A stretch of DNA of 50,847 nt from Caulobacteraceae bacterium (GTDB taxonomy: Bacteria > Pseudomonadota > Alphaproteobacteria > Caulobacterales > Caulobacteraceae), in assembly GCA_947447115.1 (NCBI GenBank), contig CANFKD010000002.1, positions 1-50,847 of the forward strand, in the 5' to 3' direction. The first letter of the stretch is position 1; each line of letters begins with the position of its first letter. Below the pieces are notes generated by a model. That model was not told where the DNA came from. It saw nothing but the letters and a program-made list of their open reading frames with translations, and searched no databases. Both the position numbers and the translations under genes were made by a program. Positions 1-7,608 of the stretch are shown piece by piece.

Positions 1-1916
1 GGGGCGAGAGCCTACTGCAACATTTCGGAGAACTCTTCAGCCTCGCCCATATTCCGGCTGGCCGGATCTTTGCGGCCGGGGTCCTTTGCGTCGGGGCTCT
101 TGGTGCCCTTGGCTTTGGGTTGGGCATCAGCAAGGACATGGTCGGGCGGGCGATCCTGACCTTGCGCGCCACCTTCGCCGAGCAGGCCCGGCGCCGAGCC
201 CAACAACCGTCTGTGAAGGATCAGGCCGCGTCAACGCCACGAGCCCCACGCGCAGCCCGGGCCAAGGCTGCGACGCTTGAAGAGGGCATAGAGATCAACC
301 TTGATGACGATCTGGATGCCCCGCCAGAGGCCGCGCCTCAGGTCCTCAACATTAAGGCCCCGAAGACCTCCAACCGAGAGCAACGCGAAAACCAAAAGGC
401 CTTTGATTTTGTTCAGCCCGGAGGGTTTAAGCTGCCGGAACTGGCCATGTTGGCCAAACCCAAGCCGCGCTCCTCGGCCTTTGATGAGGGCTCCTTGCGC
501 CAAAATGCTCGCATGCTCGAAAGTGTGTTGGCAGAGTTCGGTGTTAAGGGCCAGATCGATCAGATCCGCCCCGGCCCCGTCGTCACCCTCTATGAGCTGG
601 TCCCCGCCCCCGGCGTTAAACATGCCCGCGTCGTCGCCCTGTCCGATGATATTGCCCGCTCAATGAGTGCCCGCGCCTGCCGCGTGGCTGTCGTTCAAGG
701 GCGCAATGCCATCGGCATCGAGCTGCCCAACTCTCATCGCGAGACGGTCTATCTGCGCGACCTGCTGGCCTCGAGCGAATATGAGAAATCGAGCCAGATC
801 CTGCCCATGGCGCTCGGCGAGACCATCGGTGGCGAGCCCTATATTGCTGACATGTCGAAGATGCCCCACCTCTTGATCGCGGGCACCACCGGCTCGGGTA
901 AGTCGGTGGGGGTCAATGCCATGATCCTGTCGATCCTCTATCGTTTGCCGCCAGACAAATGCAAATTCATCATGATCGATCCCAAGATGCTGGAGCTGTC
1001 AGTCTATGACGGCATTCCGCATCTTTTGGCTCCAGTCGTTACCGATCCCAAAAAGGCCATTGTCGCGCTCAAATGGACCGTGCGCGAGATGGAGGACCGC
1101 TATCGGCGCATGTCCAAGATCGGCGTGCGCAATATTGGCGGCTTTAATGAGAAGGCCAATGAGGCCCTGGCCAAGGGCGAGCACTTTGTCCGCACCGTCC
1201 AGACCGGCTTTGATGAGGCGGGTCGTCCCGTCTATGAGGAAGAAAAGCTGCGCCCCGATCCCATGCCCTATCTGGTGGTGGTCATTGATGAGGTCGCCGA
1301 CCTGATGATGGTCGCGGGCAAGGATATTGAAGGGGCGGTTCAGCGTCTGGCCCAGATGGCGCGCGCCGCTGGCATCCACCTGATCATGGCCACCCAGCGC
1401 CCCTCGGTCGATGTCATTACCGGAACCATCAAGGCCAACTTCCCCACCCGGATCAGCTTTCAGGTCACCTCCAAGATCGACAGCCGTACCATCATGGGCG
1501 AGCAGGGCGCCGAGCAACTGCTGGGTCAGGGCGACATGCTCTATATGGCCGGGGGCGGCAGGATCACGCGCCTTCACGGACCCTTTGTCTCTGACGGTGA
1601 GGTCGAGACGGTCGCGGCCTTCCTGCGCAGTCAGGGCCAGCCGCAATATCTCGAAGAGGTTACGGCCAGCGATGACGAGGATGGCGGTGACGGCGACGGC
1701 AGCGGCGAGGGCGGCATGTCCGGCGATGATCTCTATGATCGCGCCGTGGCCATCGTCACCCGCGATCGCAAGGCCTCGACCAGCTATATCCAGCGGCGCC
1801 TCCAGATCGGCTATAACCGCGCGGCATCCTTGATGGAAAAGATGGAGCGCGAAGGGGTGGTGGGCGCGGCCAACCACGCTGGTAAACGCGATATCTTGGC
1901 CGGACCACCCCCCTGA
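1..1916 (+). CDS. ftsK: DNA translocase FtsK, 5' end cut by the window
   Basis: Membrane-anchored hexameric ATPase that pumps chromosome ends through the closing septum and works with XerCD at dif. The frame is open from base 3, so the gene starts before the window. The visible part begins with the last transmembrane helix ([19 protein letters not shown], about bases 72-128), followed by a short charged linker. The motor domain has a Walker A GTTGSGKS near 880-905 and a Walker [11 protein letters not shown] near 1274-1303. The C-terminal winged-helix gamma domain that reads orienting sequences lies near 1725-1900 ([17 protein letters not shown]). The linker is short for FtsK, as in many alphaproteobacteria. 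It is followed 72 bases later by lolA on the same strand. The family assignment is very secure; only the N-terminal membrane part is missing. Confidence 0.97.
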   Translation, partial: GESLLQHFGELFSLAHIPAGRIFAAGVLCVGALGALGFGLGISKDMVGRAILTLRATFAEQARRRAQQPSVKDQAASTPRAPRAARAKAATLEEGIEINLDDDLDAPPEAAPQVLNIKAPKTSNREQRENQKAFDFVQPGGFKLPELAMLAKPKPRSSAFDEGSLRQNARMLESVLAEFGVKGQIDQIRPGPVVTLYELVPAPGVKHARVVALSDDIARSMSARACRVAVVQGRNAIGIELPNSHRETVYLRDLLASSEYEKSSQILPMALGETIGGEPYIADMSKMPHLLIAGTTGSGKSVGVNAMILSILYRLPPDKCKFIMIDPKMLELSVYDGIPHLLAPVVTDPKKAIVALKWTVREMEDRYRRMSKIGVRNIGGFNEKANEALAKGEHFVRTVQTGFDEAGRPVYEEEKLRPDPMPYLVVVIDEVADLMMVAGKDIEGAVQRLAQMARAAGIHLIMATQRPSVDVITGTIKANFPTRISFQVTSKIDSRTIMGEQGAEQLLGQGDMLYMAGGGRITRLHGPFVSDGEVETVAAFLRSQGQPQYLEEVTASDDEDGGDGDGSGEGGMSGDDLYDRAVAIVTRDRKASTSYIQRRLQIGYNRAASLMEKMEREGVVGAANHAGKRDILAGPPP

Positions 1917-1988
1917 TGCGGATTAAGGCCCGTGGTCATATCCTCGCCCGGATTGGCAGATAGGGTCGATCTGGTTAGAGGATAGGCC

Positions 1989-2678
1989 ATGATGACCCAA
2001 TCGCCCCACCGCCCAAAGACCCGCTCTATCCGGATCGTGAACCTTATCGCGCTCCTCTGTCTTGGGGCGCCCGCCGTCACGTCCGCTCAGCCGCTTCGGT
2101 CAAGCGCGGTGGCCCTCTCGGCTGAAGACAGCGCCCTGGTCGCCAAAGCCAGCGCCTATTTACAATCTCTGGGACAGGCCCGCGGCCGGTTTGTTCAGAC
2201 CGATCCCTTTGGCACCAAGAGCCGGGGCGACCTTTACCTCAAGCGACCCGGCAAGATGCGCTTTGCCTATGACCCGCCGCTCGGGCTGCTGGTCGTGTCC
2301 GATGGCTTCAATGTCTCCATTGCTGATAGCCGGCTCAAAACCTTTGACCGCTATCCCCTAGGCACCACACCCTTGGCGCTGCTTTTGGCGCGAGAAATCC
2401 GCTTGGATCGCGGTGTGATCATCGACCGAGTGACCCGCAGCGCCGATGGCTTTGCCATCACGGCCCGTGACGGTCGCAAAGAGGCGGAAGGGCGCATTGT
2501 TTTGGCCTTCTCTTCGAGCCCCGTCGCGCTCAAGTCTTGGGCCGTCACCGATGCTCAAGGCCAGACCACGCGGATTGATTTAGAACAGTTTTCTGCCGCC
2601 TCAGGCCTAGACCCCGCCCTGTTTGTCTTGGTTGATCCCCGCAGCCTCGCGCCCGGATCGGCTAAGACACGGCGCTGA
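1989..2678 (+). CDS. lolA: Outer-membrane lipoprotein carrier protein LolA
   Basis: Periplasmic chaperone that takes lipoproteins from the LolCDE exporter to the outer membrane. The 229-residue product starts with a basic region and a hydrophobic segment (LIALLCLGAPAVTSA) typical of a cleaved signal peptide. The LolA beta-sheet domain follows; the stretch GRFVQTDPFGTKSRGDLYLKRPGKMRF is the family hallmark, given here only as a position (about residues 61-90). The start is set by a purine-rich AGAGGATAGG just upstream; a second ATG three bases on is equally possible. It sits between ftsK and a non-coding gap. No LolB or LolCDE gene is visible nearby. Confidence 0.93.
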   Translation: MMTQSPHRPKTRSIRIVNLIALLCLGAPAVTSAQPLRSSAVALSAEDSALVAKASAYLQSLGQARGRFVQTDPFGTKSRGDLYLKRPGKMRFAYDPPLGLLVVSDGFNVSIADSRLKTFDRYPLGTTPLALLLAREIRLDRGVIIDRVTRSADGFAITARDGRKEAEGRIVLAFSSSPVALKSWAVTDAQGQTTRIDLEQFSAASGLDPALFVLVDPRSLAPGSAKTRR

Positions 2679-2721
2679 GCTGTGACATTTTGACGACAGG
2701 CAAGGAAAACCGTGATTTATC

Positions 2722-2750
2722 TTGACTTTATCGCGTCACGTGTCCATAAG
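2722..2750 (+). promoter_or_regulatory. Candidate sigma-70-type promoter in the lolA-xth gap
   Basis: TTGACT (2722-2727), a 17-base spacer and CATAAG (2745-2750) fit the alphaproteobacterial housekeeping pattern (4 of 6 in the -10 box). Transcription would start near 2757 and run straight into the terminator at 2842-2879. The promoter therefore seems to serve a short transcript rather than xth. Pattern match only. Confidence 0.4.
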
Positions 2751-2756
2751 GTCACA

Positions 2757-2879
2757 CAAGGCGGCGGCATATTCCCCTGTGTCGCTTGATCCTGTGTCGG
2801 ATTACATCCCCTCCCGGCATCGGTGTGAACGTCTATTCCCTAGCCCGGTGCCGGTTTGACCCGCTCCGGGCTTTTTTTT
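2757..2879 (+). ncRNA. Candidate small non-coding RNA between lolA and xth
   Basis: The unit of about 120 bases lies between a TTGACT-N17-CATAAG promoter and a strong intrinsic terminator. No convincing reading frame with a ribosome site fits inside it. It contains a direct repeat CCTGTGTCG (2776-2784 and 2791-2799). I do not recognise it as 6S RNA, SRP RNA or tmRNA. The alternative is that the segment is simply the 3' untranslated region of lolA, whose stop lies 160 bases before the terminator. Confidence 0.35.
2842..2879 (+). terminator. Intrinsic terminator
   Basis: A perfect 7-base stem AGCCCGG (2842-2848) and CCGGGCT (2866-2872) is followed by a run of eight T ending at 2879. It lies 53 bases before the xth start and ends either lolA transcription or the candidate small RNA. 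Confidence 0.8.
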
Positions 2880-2931
2880 GCGCGCCGAACAGGCCTATAG
2901 GGGATCAACCGCCAGCCCCCGGATCCTTGCC

Positions 2932-3738
2932 ATGCGCCTTCGTCTCGCCACCTGGAACATCAATTCGGTCCGCCTGCGCCTCGACCAGATCGCGCGCTTT
3001 GTCGCCGAGCAGGCGCCCGATGTCCTCTGTTTGCAGGAGATCAAATGTCAAAACGGCGAGTTTCCCACTGATGCCTTCGAGGCGATGAGCCTACCCCATC
3101 TCGTGATCCGAGGCCAGAAACGCTATCACGGCGTCGCCATCGCCTCACGCCTTCCCATCGAGGAGGGCATGGACCTAGACCTGTGCCGCGAGGGCCATGC
3201 CCGCACCGCCGCCGTCAAGGTAGCCGGGGTCGAGATCCATAATTTCTACATCCCGGCGGGCGGCGACGAGCCGGATCGCGAGGCCAACCCCAAGTTCGAC
3301 CACAAGATGGACTTTTTCGAGCGCCTGACCGCAGATATGGCCAAACGTGACCCCAAGGCCCCGCTCATTCTCACCGGCGACCTCAATGTAGCGCCCGGCG
3401 AAAATGATGTCTGGAGCCACAAGCAGATGCTCAAGGTGGTCAGCCATACGCCGGTTGAGATCGAGGCCATGGCCAAGCTCAAGGCTTCGCTCGGCTTTCT
3501 GGACCTGCCGCGCGAAGCGGTGCCGGAGCCGGAAAAGCTCTTTTCATGGTGGAGCTATCGATCCGCAGATTTCCGCGCCTCTAATCGCGGCCTCAGGCTC
3601 GATCACATCTTGGCCAGCCCCGGCCTGAGGGGCGCGGCCTTTGCTCAAGGCTCTGTCTCATCGATGGTGCATGACACGGTGCGCGAATGGGAGCGGCCCA
3701 GCGACCACGTGCCGGTCACCGCCGACCTGATGGTCTAG
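2932..3738 (+). CDS. xth: Exodeoxyribonuclease III / AP endonuclease
   Basis: Cuts DNA at abasic sites and degrades 3' ends in base-excision repair. The product has 268 residues, the usual length. Visible motifs of the EEP nuclease fold are ATWNINS near residue 6, the metal-binding glutamate in LQEIK (E36), GDLNVAP in the middle and the catalytic SDHVP at residues 257-261. The ATG at 2932 begins with the family-typical MRLRLATWN; an in-frame start further upstream would run through the terminator. Its stop codon interlocks with that of the convergent cenR-like gene through a shared CTAG (3735-3738). Confidence 0.95.
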   Translation: MRLRLATWNINSVRLRLDQIARFVAEQAPDVLCLQEIKCQNGEFPTDAFEAMSLPHLVIRGQKRYHGVAIASRLPIEEGMDLDLCREGHARTAAVKVAGVEIHNFYIPAGGDEPDREANPKFDHKMDFFERLTADMAKRDPKAPLILTGDLNVAPGENDVWSHKQMLKVVSHTPVEIEAMAKLKASLGFLDLPREAVPEPEKLFSWWSYRSADFRASNRGLRLDHILASPGLRGAAFAQGSVSSMVHDTVREWERPSDHVPVTADLMV

Positions 3739-4421
3739 GGCGCGAGGCGATAGCCGCCGGGCTCGGTCAGAAGCAGCTTTTGCGACCCGGCCTCCGGCTC
3801 GATCTTTTGGCGCAGGCGATAGACATGGGTTTCCAGCGTGTGGGTTGTCACCCCCGCATTATAGCCCCAAACCTCAGCCAAGAGCTCCTCGCGCGACACA
3901 GACTTGGTGCCGGCGCGATAGAGATATTTTAGGATATTGGCTTCCTTTTCGGTCAACCGGATCTTCTTTTGCTTGGCATCGACCAAAAGCTTGGCTGAAG
4001 GACGAAACTCGTAGGGACCAAGACGATAGACGGCATCTTCCGACTGCTCGTGGGCGCGGAGCTGAGCGCGGATACGGGCCAGCAGGACCTGAAACTTGAA
4101 GGGCTTGGTGACATAGTCATTGGCCCCAGATTCGAGGCCTCGGATCGTGTCTGTGTCCGTATCGGCCGCGGTCAACATGATCACGGGGGCCGTCACACCG
4201 AACTGGCGCATCTGCTGACAGGCATCGCGACCATCCATATCGGGCAGGTCCACATCTAGCAGGATCAGATCGGGCTTAATCTCTTGAGCCAAACGCAGGC
4301 CATCGGTGGCGTTTGGCGCCTGAACCGTGTTGAATTCGTCGTGCAGGTCCAGTTGCTCGGCGAGGGCGGAGCGCAGGTCCTCATCGTCGTCGATAATCAG
4401 CAGGGTCTTATGTTGAGCCAT
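3735..4421 (-). CDS. cenR: OmpR-family response regulator, CenR-like
   Basis: Two-component response regulator of 228 residues. The receiver domain has the acidic cluster DDD (11-13), phospho-acceptor D56 in LLDVDLPDMDG, and the VTKPF lysine. The C-terminal winged-helix DNA-binding domain ends in THTLETHVYRLRQKIEP and GGYRLAP. The unusual receiver start ALAEQLDLHDEF and the position beside an L,D-transpeptidase, four genes from ntrZ, match CenR, the essential cell-envelope regulator of Caulobacter and Rhodobacter. The partner kinase CenK is not in the window. An alternative start lies 12 bases upstream (4433); neither start has a clear Shine-Dalgarno. The OmpR family is certain; the CenR name is an inference from similarity and gene order. 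Confidence 0.8.
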   Translation of the reverse strand: MAQHKTLLIIDDDEDLRSALAEQLDLHDEFNTVQAPNATDGLRLAQEIKPDLILLDVDLPDMDGRDACQQMRQFGVTAPVIMLTAADTDTDTIRGLESGANDYVTKPFKFQVLLARIRAQLRAHEQSEDAVYRLGPYEFRPSAKLLVDAKQKKIRLTEKEANILKYLYRAGTKSVSREELLAEVWGYNAGVTTHTLETHVYRLRQKIEPEAGSQKLLLTEPGGYRLAP

Positions 4422-4472
4422 GGGATAGAACATGCACCGGTCTGGACGTTTGGCAAAGGGCAGAGGTGAGCC

Positions 4473-4976
4473 ATGATCTTCACGGCTTCGTCAGATGGAC
4501 AGTTTACGCTAGCTGGCCGCGTAGTGCCATGCGCGATCGGGCGCAGTGGCATGATCGCGGCCGCTCAAAAGCGCGAGGGGGATGGGGCAAGTCCGATCGG
4601 GATCTGGCCCATTCGCCGATTTGTCTATCGCGCCGACCGTCTGTCTTTGCCACAGACCCTCCTGCCTATCGCCGCGACGCAGGCTCAGGACGGGTGGTGC
4701 GACGGGGCTGACGACCCACTCTACAATCAGCCCGTGACCCTGCCCTATCTTGCCAGCACCGAGCAGATGTGGCGCGAGGATCATGTCTATGATCTGGTGG
4801 GGATCTTGGGGCACAATGATGCCCCGCCGGTTGCGGGTATGGGCTCGGCCATCTTTTTACACCTCGCCCGCCCCGGCTTTACACCGACAGAAGGCTGTAT
4901 CGCCTTAAGCCTTGAAGACATGCTCGAGGTCATGCGTTTAGCGGGACCCGGTTCAGCCATCGAGATCAGGCCCTAA
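4473..4976 (+). CDS. L,D-transpeptidase family protein (YkuD domain)
   Basis: Probable peptidoglycan cross-linking or trimming enzyme. The 167-residue product is essentially one YkuD catalytic domain. The nucleophile is the cysteine in TEGCIALS near residue 145, and the paired histidine is in AIFLHLARPGF. AGAGGTGAGCC directly precedes the ATG, so the start is secure. No signal peptide or membrane anchor is visible, which is odd for an enzyme of the cell wall. It is transcribed divergently from the cenR-like envelope regulator, 51 bases apart, so control by that regulator is plausible. Exact substrate unknown. Confidence 0.85.
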   Translation: MIFTASSDGQFTLAGRVVPCAIGRSGMIAAAQKREGDGASPIGIWPIRRFVYRADRLSLPQTLLPIAATQAQDGWCDGADDPLYNQPVTLPYLASTEQMWREDHVYDLVGILGHNDAPPVAGMGSAIFLHLARPGFTPTEGCIALSLEDMLEVMRLAGPGSAIEIRP

Positions 4977-4984
4977 GATAGGGC

Positions 4985-5644
4985 TCAGTAGGTCCTTGCG
5001 CCAAAGAGGGCCGAACCCACCCGCACCGAGGTTGCCCCGTGAGCAATAGCCGTCTCGAAATCGCCGCTCATGCCCATGGAAAGCTTGGCCAGACCATTGC
5101 GCGCCGCGATCTTGGCGAGCAGCGCAAAGTGCATGCCGGGGGGCACACCTTCGGGCGGAATGGCCATCAGGCCCTCAACTGATAGGCCCAAGGCACGGCA
5201 TTCGGCGATGAATCCGTCTGAAAGTGTCGGCGATACCCCGGCTTTTTGCGGCTCTTCGCCGGTATTGACCTGGACATAGAGGCGGGGCATCCGCCCCTGC
5301 CGCGCGGCCTCTTCGGCCAAGGCCTTGGCCAGTTTAGGACGATCTAGCGTCTCGATCACATCAAACAGGGCCACAGCATCGCGGACCTTATTGGTCTGCA
5401 GCGGCCCAATGAGGCGCAGTTCCAAACCCTCCCGTCGGTCGGACCAGCGCTCTTGGGCCTCTTGAACCCGGTTCTCGCCGAAAATAAGCTGTCCTTCGGC
5501 CAAAACCGGTGCGATGGCCTCCCATGGCTGTTGCTTGGAGACGGCGACAAGGGCCACATCCTCTGGCGACCGGCCCGCTGCGTGGGCGGCGGATGCCATG
5601 CGGGTCAGGATCGTTTGACGGGGCGAGATTTGAATATCGGTCAT
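4985..5644 (-). CDS. yggS: YggS/PLPBP family pyridoxal-phosphate homeostasis protein
   Basis: Binds pyridoxal 5'-phosphate and buffers vitamin B6 and amino-acid pools; not known to catalyse a reaction. The product has 219 residues in a single alanine-racemase-like barrel. Family marks are the PLP lysine in AVSKQQ (about residue 37), [30 protein letters not shown], and [13 protein letters not shown] with VGSALFG near the end. The usual HFIG is RLIG here. Its start codon lies only 6 bases from that of the divergent thiE-like gene. It ends 8 bases from the stop of the L,D-transpeptidase. Confidence 0.93.
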   Translation of the reverse strand: MTDIQISPRQTILTRMASAAHAAGRSPEDVALVAVSKQQPWEAIAPVLAEGQLIFGENRVQEAQERWSDRREGLELRLIGPLQTNKVRDAVALFDVIETLDRPKLAKALAEEAARQGRMPRLYVQVNTGEEPQKAGVSPTLSDGFIAECRALGLSVEGLMAIPPEGVPPGMHFALLAKIAARNGLAKLSMGMSGDFETAIAHGATSVRVGSALFGARTY

Positions 5645-5650
5645 GATGCC

Positions 5651-6295
5651 ATGGAACTGAAGCGGCGCGGCCTGATCGCCGAAGCGGCGAAGCTAGGCCG
5701 TCTGGCCCAAAAGCGAAAGCCTCCTCAGGGGCTCAGCGCAAGATCACGAGCCCTGCCCCACCTTTGGCTGATAACGGATCCAGACCGGTTACCCGACCCT
5801 GTCGGTACGGCCCTGCGCCTTCCTAAGGGAAGCGGGATCATCTATCGCAGCTTTGGCCGTCCTCAGGCGCTGGTAGAGGCCTTGGCCTTAGCCGATTTGG
5901 CCCGCCAACGGGACCTGACGCTCTTGATCGGTGCAGATGAGGCCTTAGCCCGCAGGGTCGGAGCCGACGGGGTTCACCTGCCAGAGCGGATGATGGGCCA
6001 CGCCAAGCGGTTAAGGGCGCGCCATCCAAACTGGATCATCACCACAGCGGCCCATAGTCCCCGCGCCATCGCCAAGGCAGCCCGCCTCGGACTGGATGCG
6101 GCGCTGATTTCACCGGTTTTCGTCAGTCAAAGCCCCTCGGCCGGTCAGCCCCTAGGGCAGACCCGGATCGCTGAGTGGGCTCATAGGGCTAACCTGCCGG
6201 TGATCGCGCTGGGCGGCATAGGCCATAAAAATGCCCGCCTCCTTTCGGGGACGGGCGTCTGGGGCATCGCGGCGATTGACGGCCTTAGAACTTAA
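5651..6295 (+). CDS. Thiamine-phosphate synthase/TenI-like protein, divergent
   Basis: The product has 214 residues: a charged N-terminal extension, then a TIM barrel starting LPHLWLITDP. It shares ThiE features: VGADGVHLPE, the region LISPVFVSQSPSAGQPLG in place of GPVFxTxTK, and ALGGIGHKNA. Several ThiE substrate-binding positions differ (the IND motif reads IGAD), and no thiamine gene is nearby, so a true thiamine-phosphate synthase role is doubtful. The start is the only ATG before the conserved barrel; no Shine-Dalgarno is seen. Its 3' end overlaps the convergent ntrZ gene by 11 bases. The same gene order exists in Caulobacter. Confidence 0.75.
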   Translation: MELKRRGLIAEAAKLGRLAQKRKPPQGLSARSRALPHLWLITDPDRLPDPVGTALRLPKGSGIIYRSFGRPQALVEALALADLARQRDLTLLIGADEALARRVGADGVHLPERMMGHAKRLRARHPNWIITTAAHSPRAIAKAARLGLDAALISPVFVSQSPSAGQPLGQTRIAEWAHRANLPVIALGGIGHKNARLLSGTGVWGIAAIDGLRT

Positions 6296-6695
6296 AGGCG
6301 GTCTCTAGGCGCACGCGAGGCGCGCGATCTTGCGGCGCGCTATAGCGAGTGATCTGCGACGAGTCGCCCAGCGCCACGGCACCGCCGACGCGCAAGGAGG
6401 GCGAGAGCCGATAATAGGCTCCAGCCTGAATGTCCTTGAGCTGCATGTCACGGCTAGCAGGCTGGGTCAGGTCCAGCTTGACGCCCCAGCGGGCCTTATC
6501 GTCCCATTGCAGCGACCGGCGGGTCGACTGAGCGCCCCACTGGTTTTGATCCTTGGCAAAGGCGTCTGTCGCAGGGGCCAATTCGGTCGTCACGGTCGCC
6601 TTGCCGCGCGGCGCATCTGCGGCGTGAGCCGTCAGTGCCATCCCCGAGAGGATCAGCCCGACCGTGCCAGCAGCGATGGTGCGCAACAAAGACAT
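6285..6695 (-). CDS. ntrZ: NtrZ-like periplasmic regulatory protein
   Basis: Small exported protein of 136 residues. The signal peptide is MSLLRTIAAGTVGLILSGMALTAHA. The mature part ends in a strand-rich region (GVKLDLTQPASRDMQLKDI, YYRLSPSLRVGGAVALGD) and the terminal PRVRLETAFKF, which resembles an outer-membrane-type beta strand end. The sequence and its position four genes from the cenR-like gene match NtrZ of Caulobacter, described as a periplasmic inhibitor of the sensor kinase NtrY. NtrY/NtrX are not in this window. The start is the ATG at the signal peptide; an upstream ATG at 6761 would add a non-signal extension. Name based on synteny and pattern recall. Confidence 0.75.
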   Translation of the reverse strand: MSLLRTIAAGTVGLILSGMALTAHAADAPRGKATVTTELAPATDAFAKDQNQWGAQSTRRSLQWDDKARWGVKLDLTQPASRDMQLKDIQAGAYYRLSPSLRVGGAVALGDSSQITRYSAPQDRAPRVRLETAFKF

Positions 6696-7001
6696 AATGA
6701 AACCGAGTGAACCTATATTCTTGGAACGACATTGATCGCCATCAAGCACGAACCAAATCATCCTCGACAGCGTTGATTAAAGGCTTCTTTTCCCCCGGGT
6801 CAACTCGGAGTCTGATGCCCGTCATAAGATTCAGCCCCTTAATGCGTGCTAAAGATCATTCTGTGGCCCTTTAGTCACGTGATTCCTGTTTGGAGGCAGC
6901 GTCGCCATGCTATAGACCGCGATGATGACAGTTTGAGGCGGTCGGGGGCGACAGTGCTATTCCGGACAGTACGGATTGGCCAATGAGTGGAGCGATTAAA
7001 T
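6696..7001. other. Divergent intergenic region, ntrZ and DUF3576
   Basis: About 306 bases with no convincing gene. It holds the promoters of both flanking genes. A short inverted repeat TTGAT-CGCC-ATCAA (6732-6745) sits in the presumed ntrZ leader. On the minus strand, TTGACC (6803-6798), 17 bases and TTAATC (6780-6775) make a weak possible ntrZ promoter. On the plus strand a better candidate lies at 6933-6962. A CACGTG at 6876-6881 is not a parS site. Confidence 0.5.
6933..6962 (+). promoter_or_regulatory. Candidate promoter of the DUF3576 gene
   Basis: TTGAGG (6933-6938), 18 bases, then CTATTC (6957-6962) fits the Caulobacter-type housekeeping promoter and lies about 40 bases before the ATG. 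Pattern match only. Confidence 0.35.
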
Positions 7002-7511
7002 ATGGCGTTTATGCGTAAGGCGTCTTTAGTGGTCGCGGCCGTGGCCCTGGTGGCGGTCGCAGGCTGTTCGACCTTAAAGATCGGTGGATCCAAGGGTCCA
7101 GCCGTGTTCCAAACCCAAGAAGAGGGTGGCTTTAACCCCTTCCGCCGTAAGGCGGCTGTAGCCGCTGAGGCCGGTAGCCAGATTGGCGTCAACAGCTATC
7201 TGTGGCGCGCCTCGCTCGACACCCTGTCCTTCATTCCTCTGACCTCGGCCGATCCTTGGGGCGGCGTGATCATTACCGACTGGTACACCAGCCCTGAAAA
7301 GCCCGATGAGCGCTTTAAGGTCACGGTCTATATTCTCGACACCCGCCTTCGCGCCGATGGCCTGAATGTTGCGGTGTTTAAGCAGGTCAAGGATGCGACT
7401 GGCGCTTGGGCCGACTCGGCCACGGCCGCGCAAACCGAGACCGATCTGGAAAATGCGATCCTGACCCGCGCGCGTCAGCTTCGTCTGTCGACCATTAACG
7501 GCAAGGGCTAA
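7002..7511 (+). CDS. DUF3576 family lipoprotein
   Basis: Exported lipoprotein of 169 residues. The basic N-terminus and hydrophobic stretch end in the lipobox VAVAGC|S, so the mature protein starts with a lipid-modified cysteine near residue 22. The rest ([26 protein letters not shown] as a region, then IITDWY and [13 protein letters not shown]) is the hallmark of DUF3576, an alphaproteobacterial family of unknown function always close to leuS and lptE. GGAG lies upstream of the ATG; a second ATG at 7011 is possible. The link with lptE suggests an outer-membrane role; this is an inference. Confidence 0.85.
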   Translation: MAFMRKASLVVAAVALVAVAGCSTLKIGGSKGPAVFQTQEEGGFNPFRRKAAVAAEAGSQIGVNSYLWRASLDTLSFIPLTSADPWGGVIITDWYTSPEKPDERFKVTVYILDTRLRADGLNVAVFKQVKDATGAWADSATAAQTETDLENAILTRARQLRLSTINGKG

Positions 7512-7608
7512 TCGGCGCGGCCTCGCCGCTCCAACCTATCCTTCGGCCGCCTCTGGCACCGCTCGCGCGTCGCCCTCACCCCTTCCTTCTGCTAAAGCCG
7601 CCATCGTC

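Noticed and set aside
999-1877. 292-codon open frame on the minus strand inside ftsK
   Set aside because: It lies opposite conserved FtsK motor motifs. GC-rich antisense frames of this kind are common, and the translation shows no recognisable domain.
2737-2742. CACGTG core as a third parS site
   Set aside because: The flanks read GCGT and TCCA and do not match TGTTTCACGTGAAACA; only the central six bases agree.
6876-6881. CACGTG core upstream of DUF3576 as parS
   Set aside because: Flanks (TTAGT and ATTCC) lack the required TGTTT/AAACA arms.
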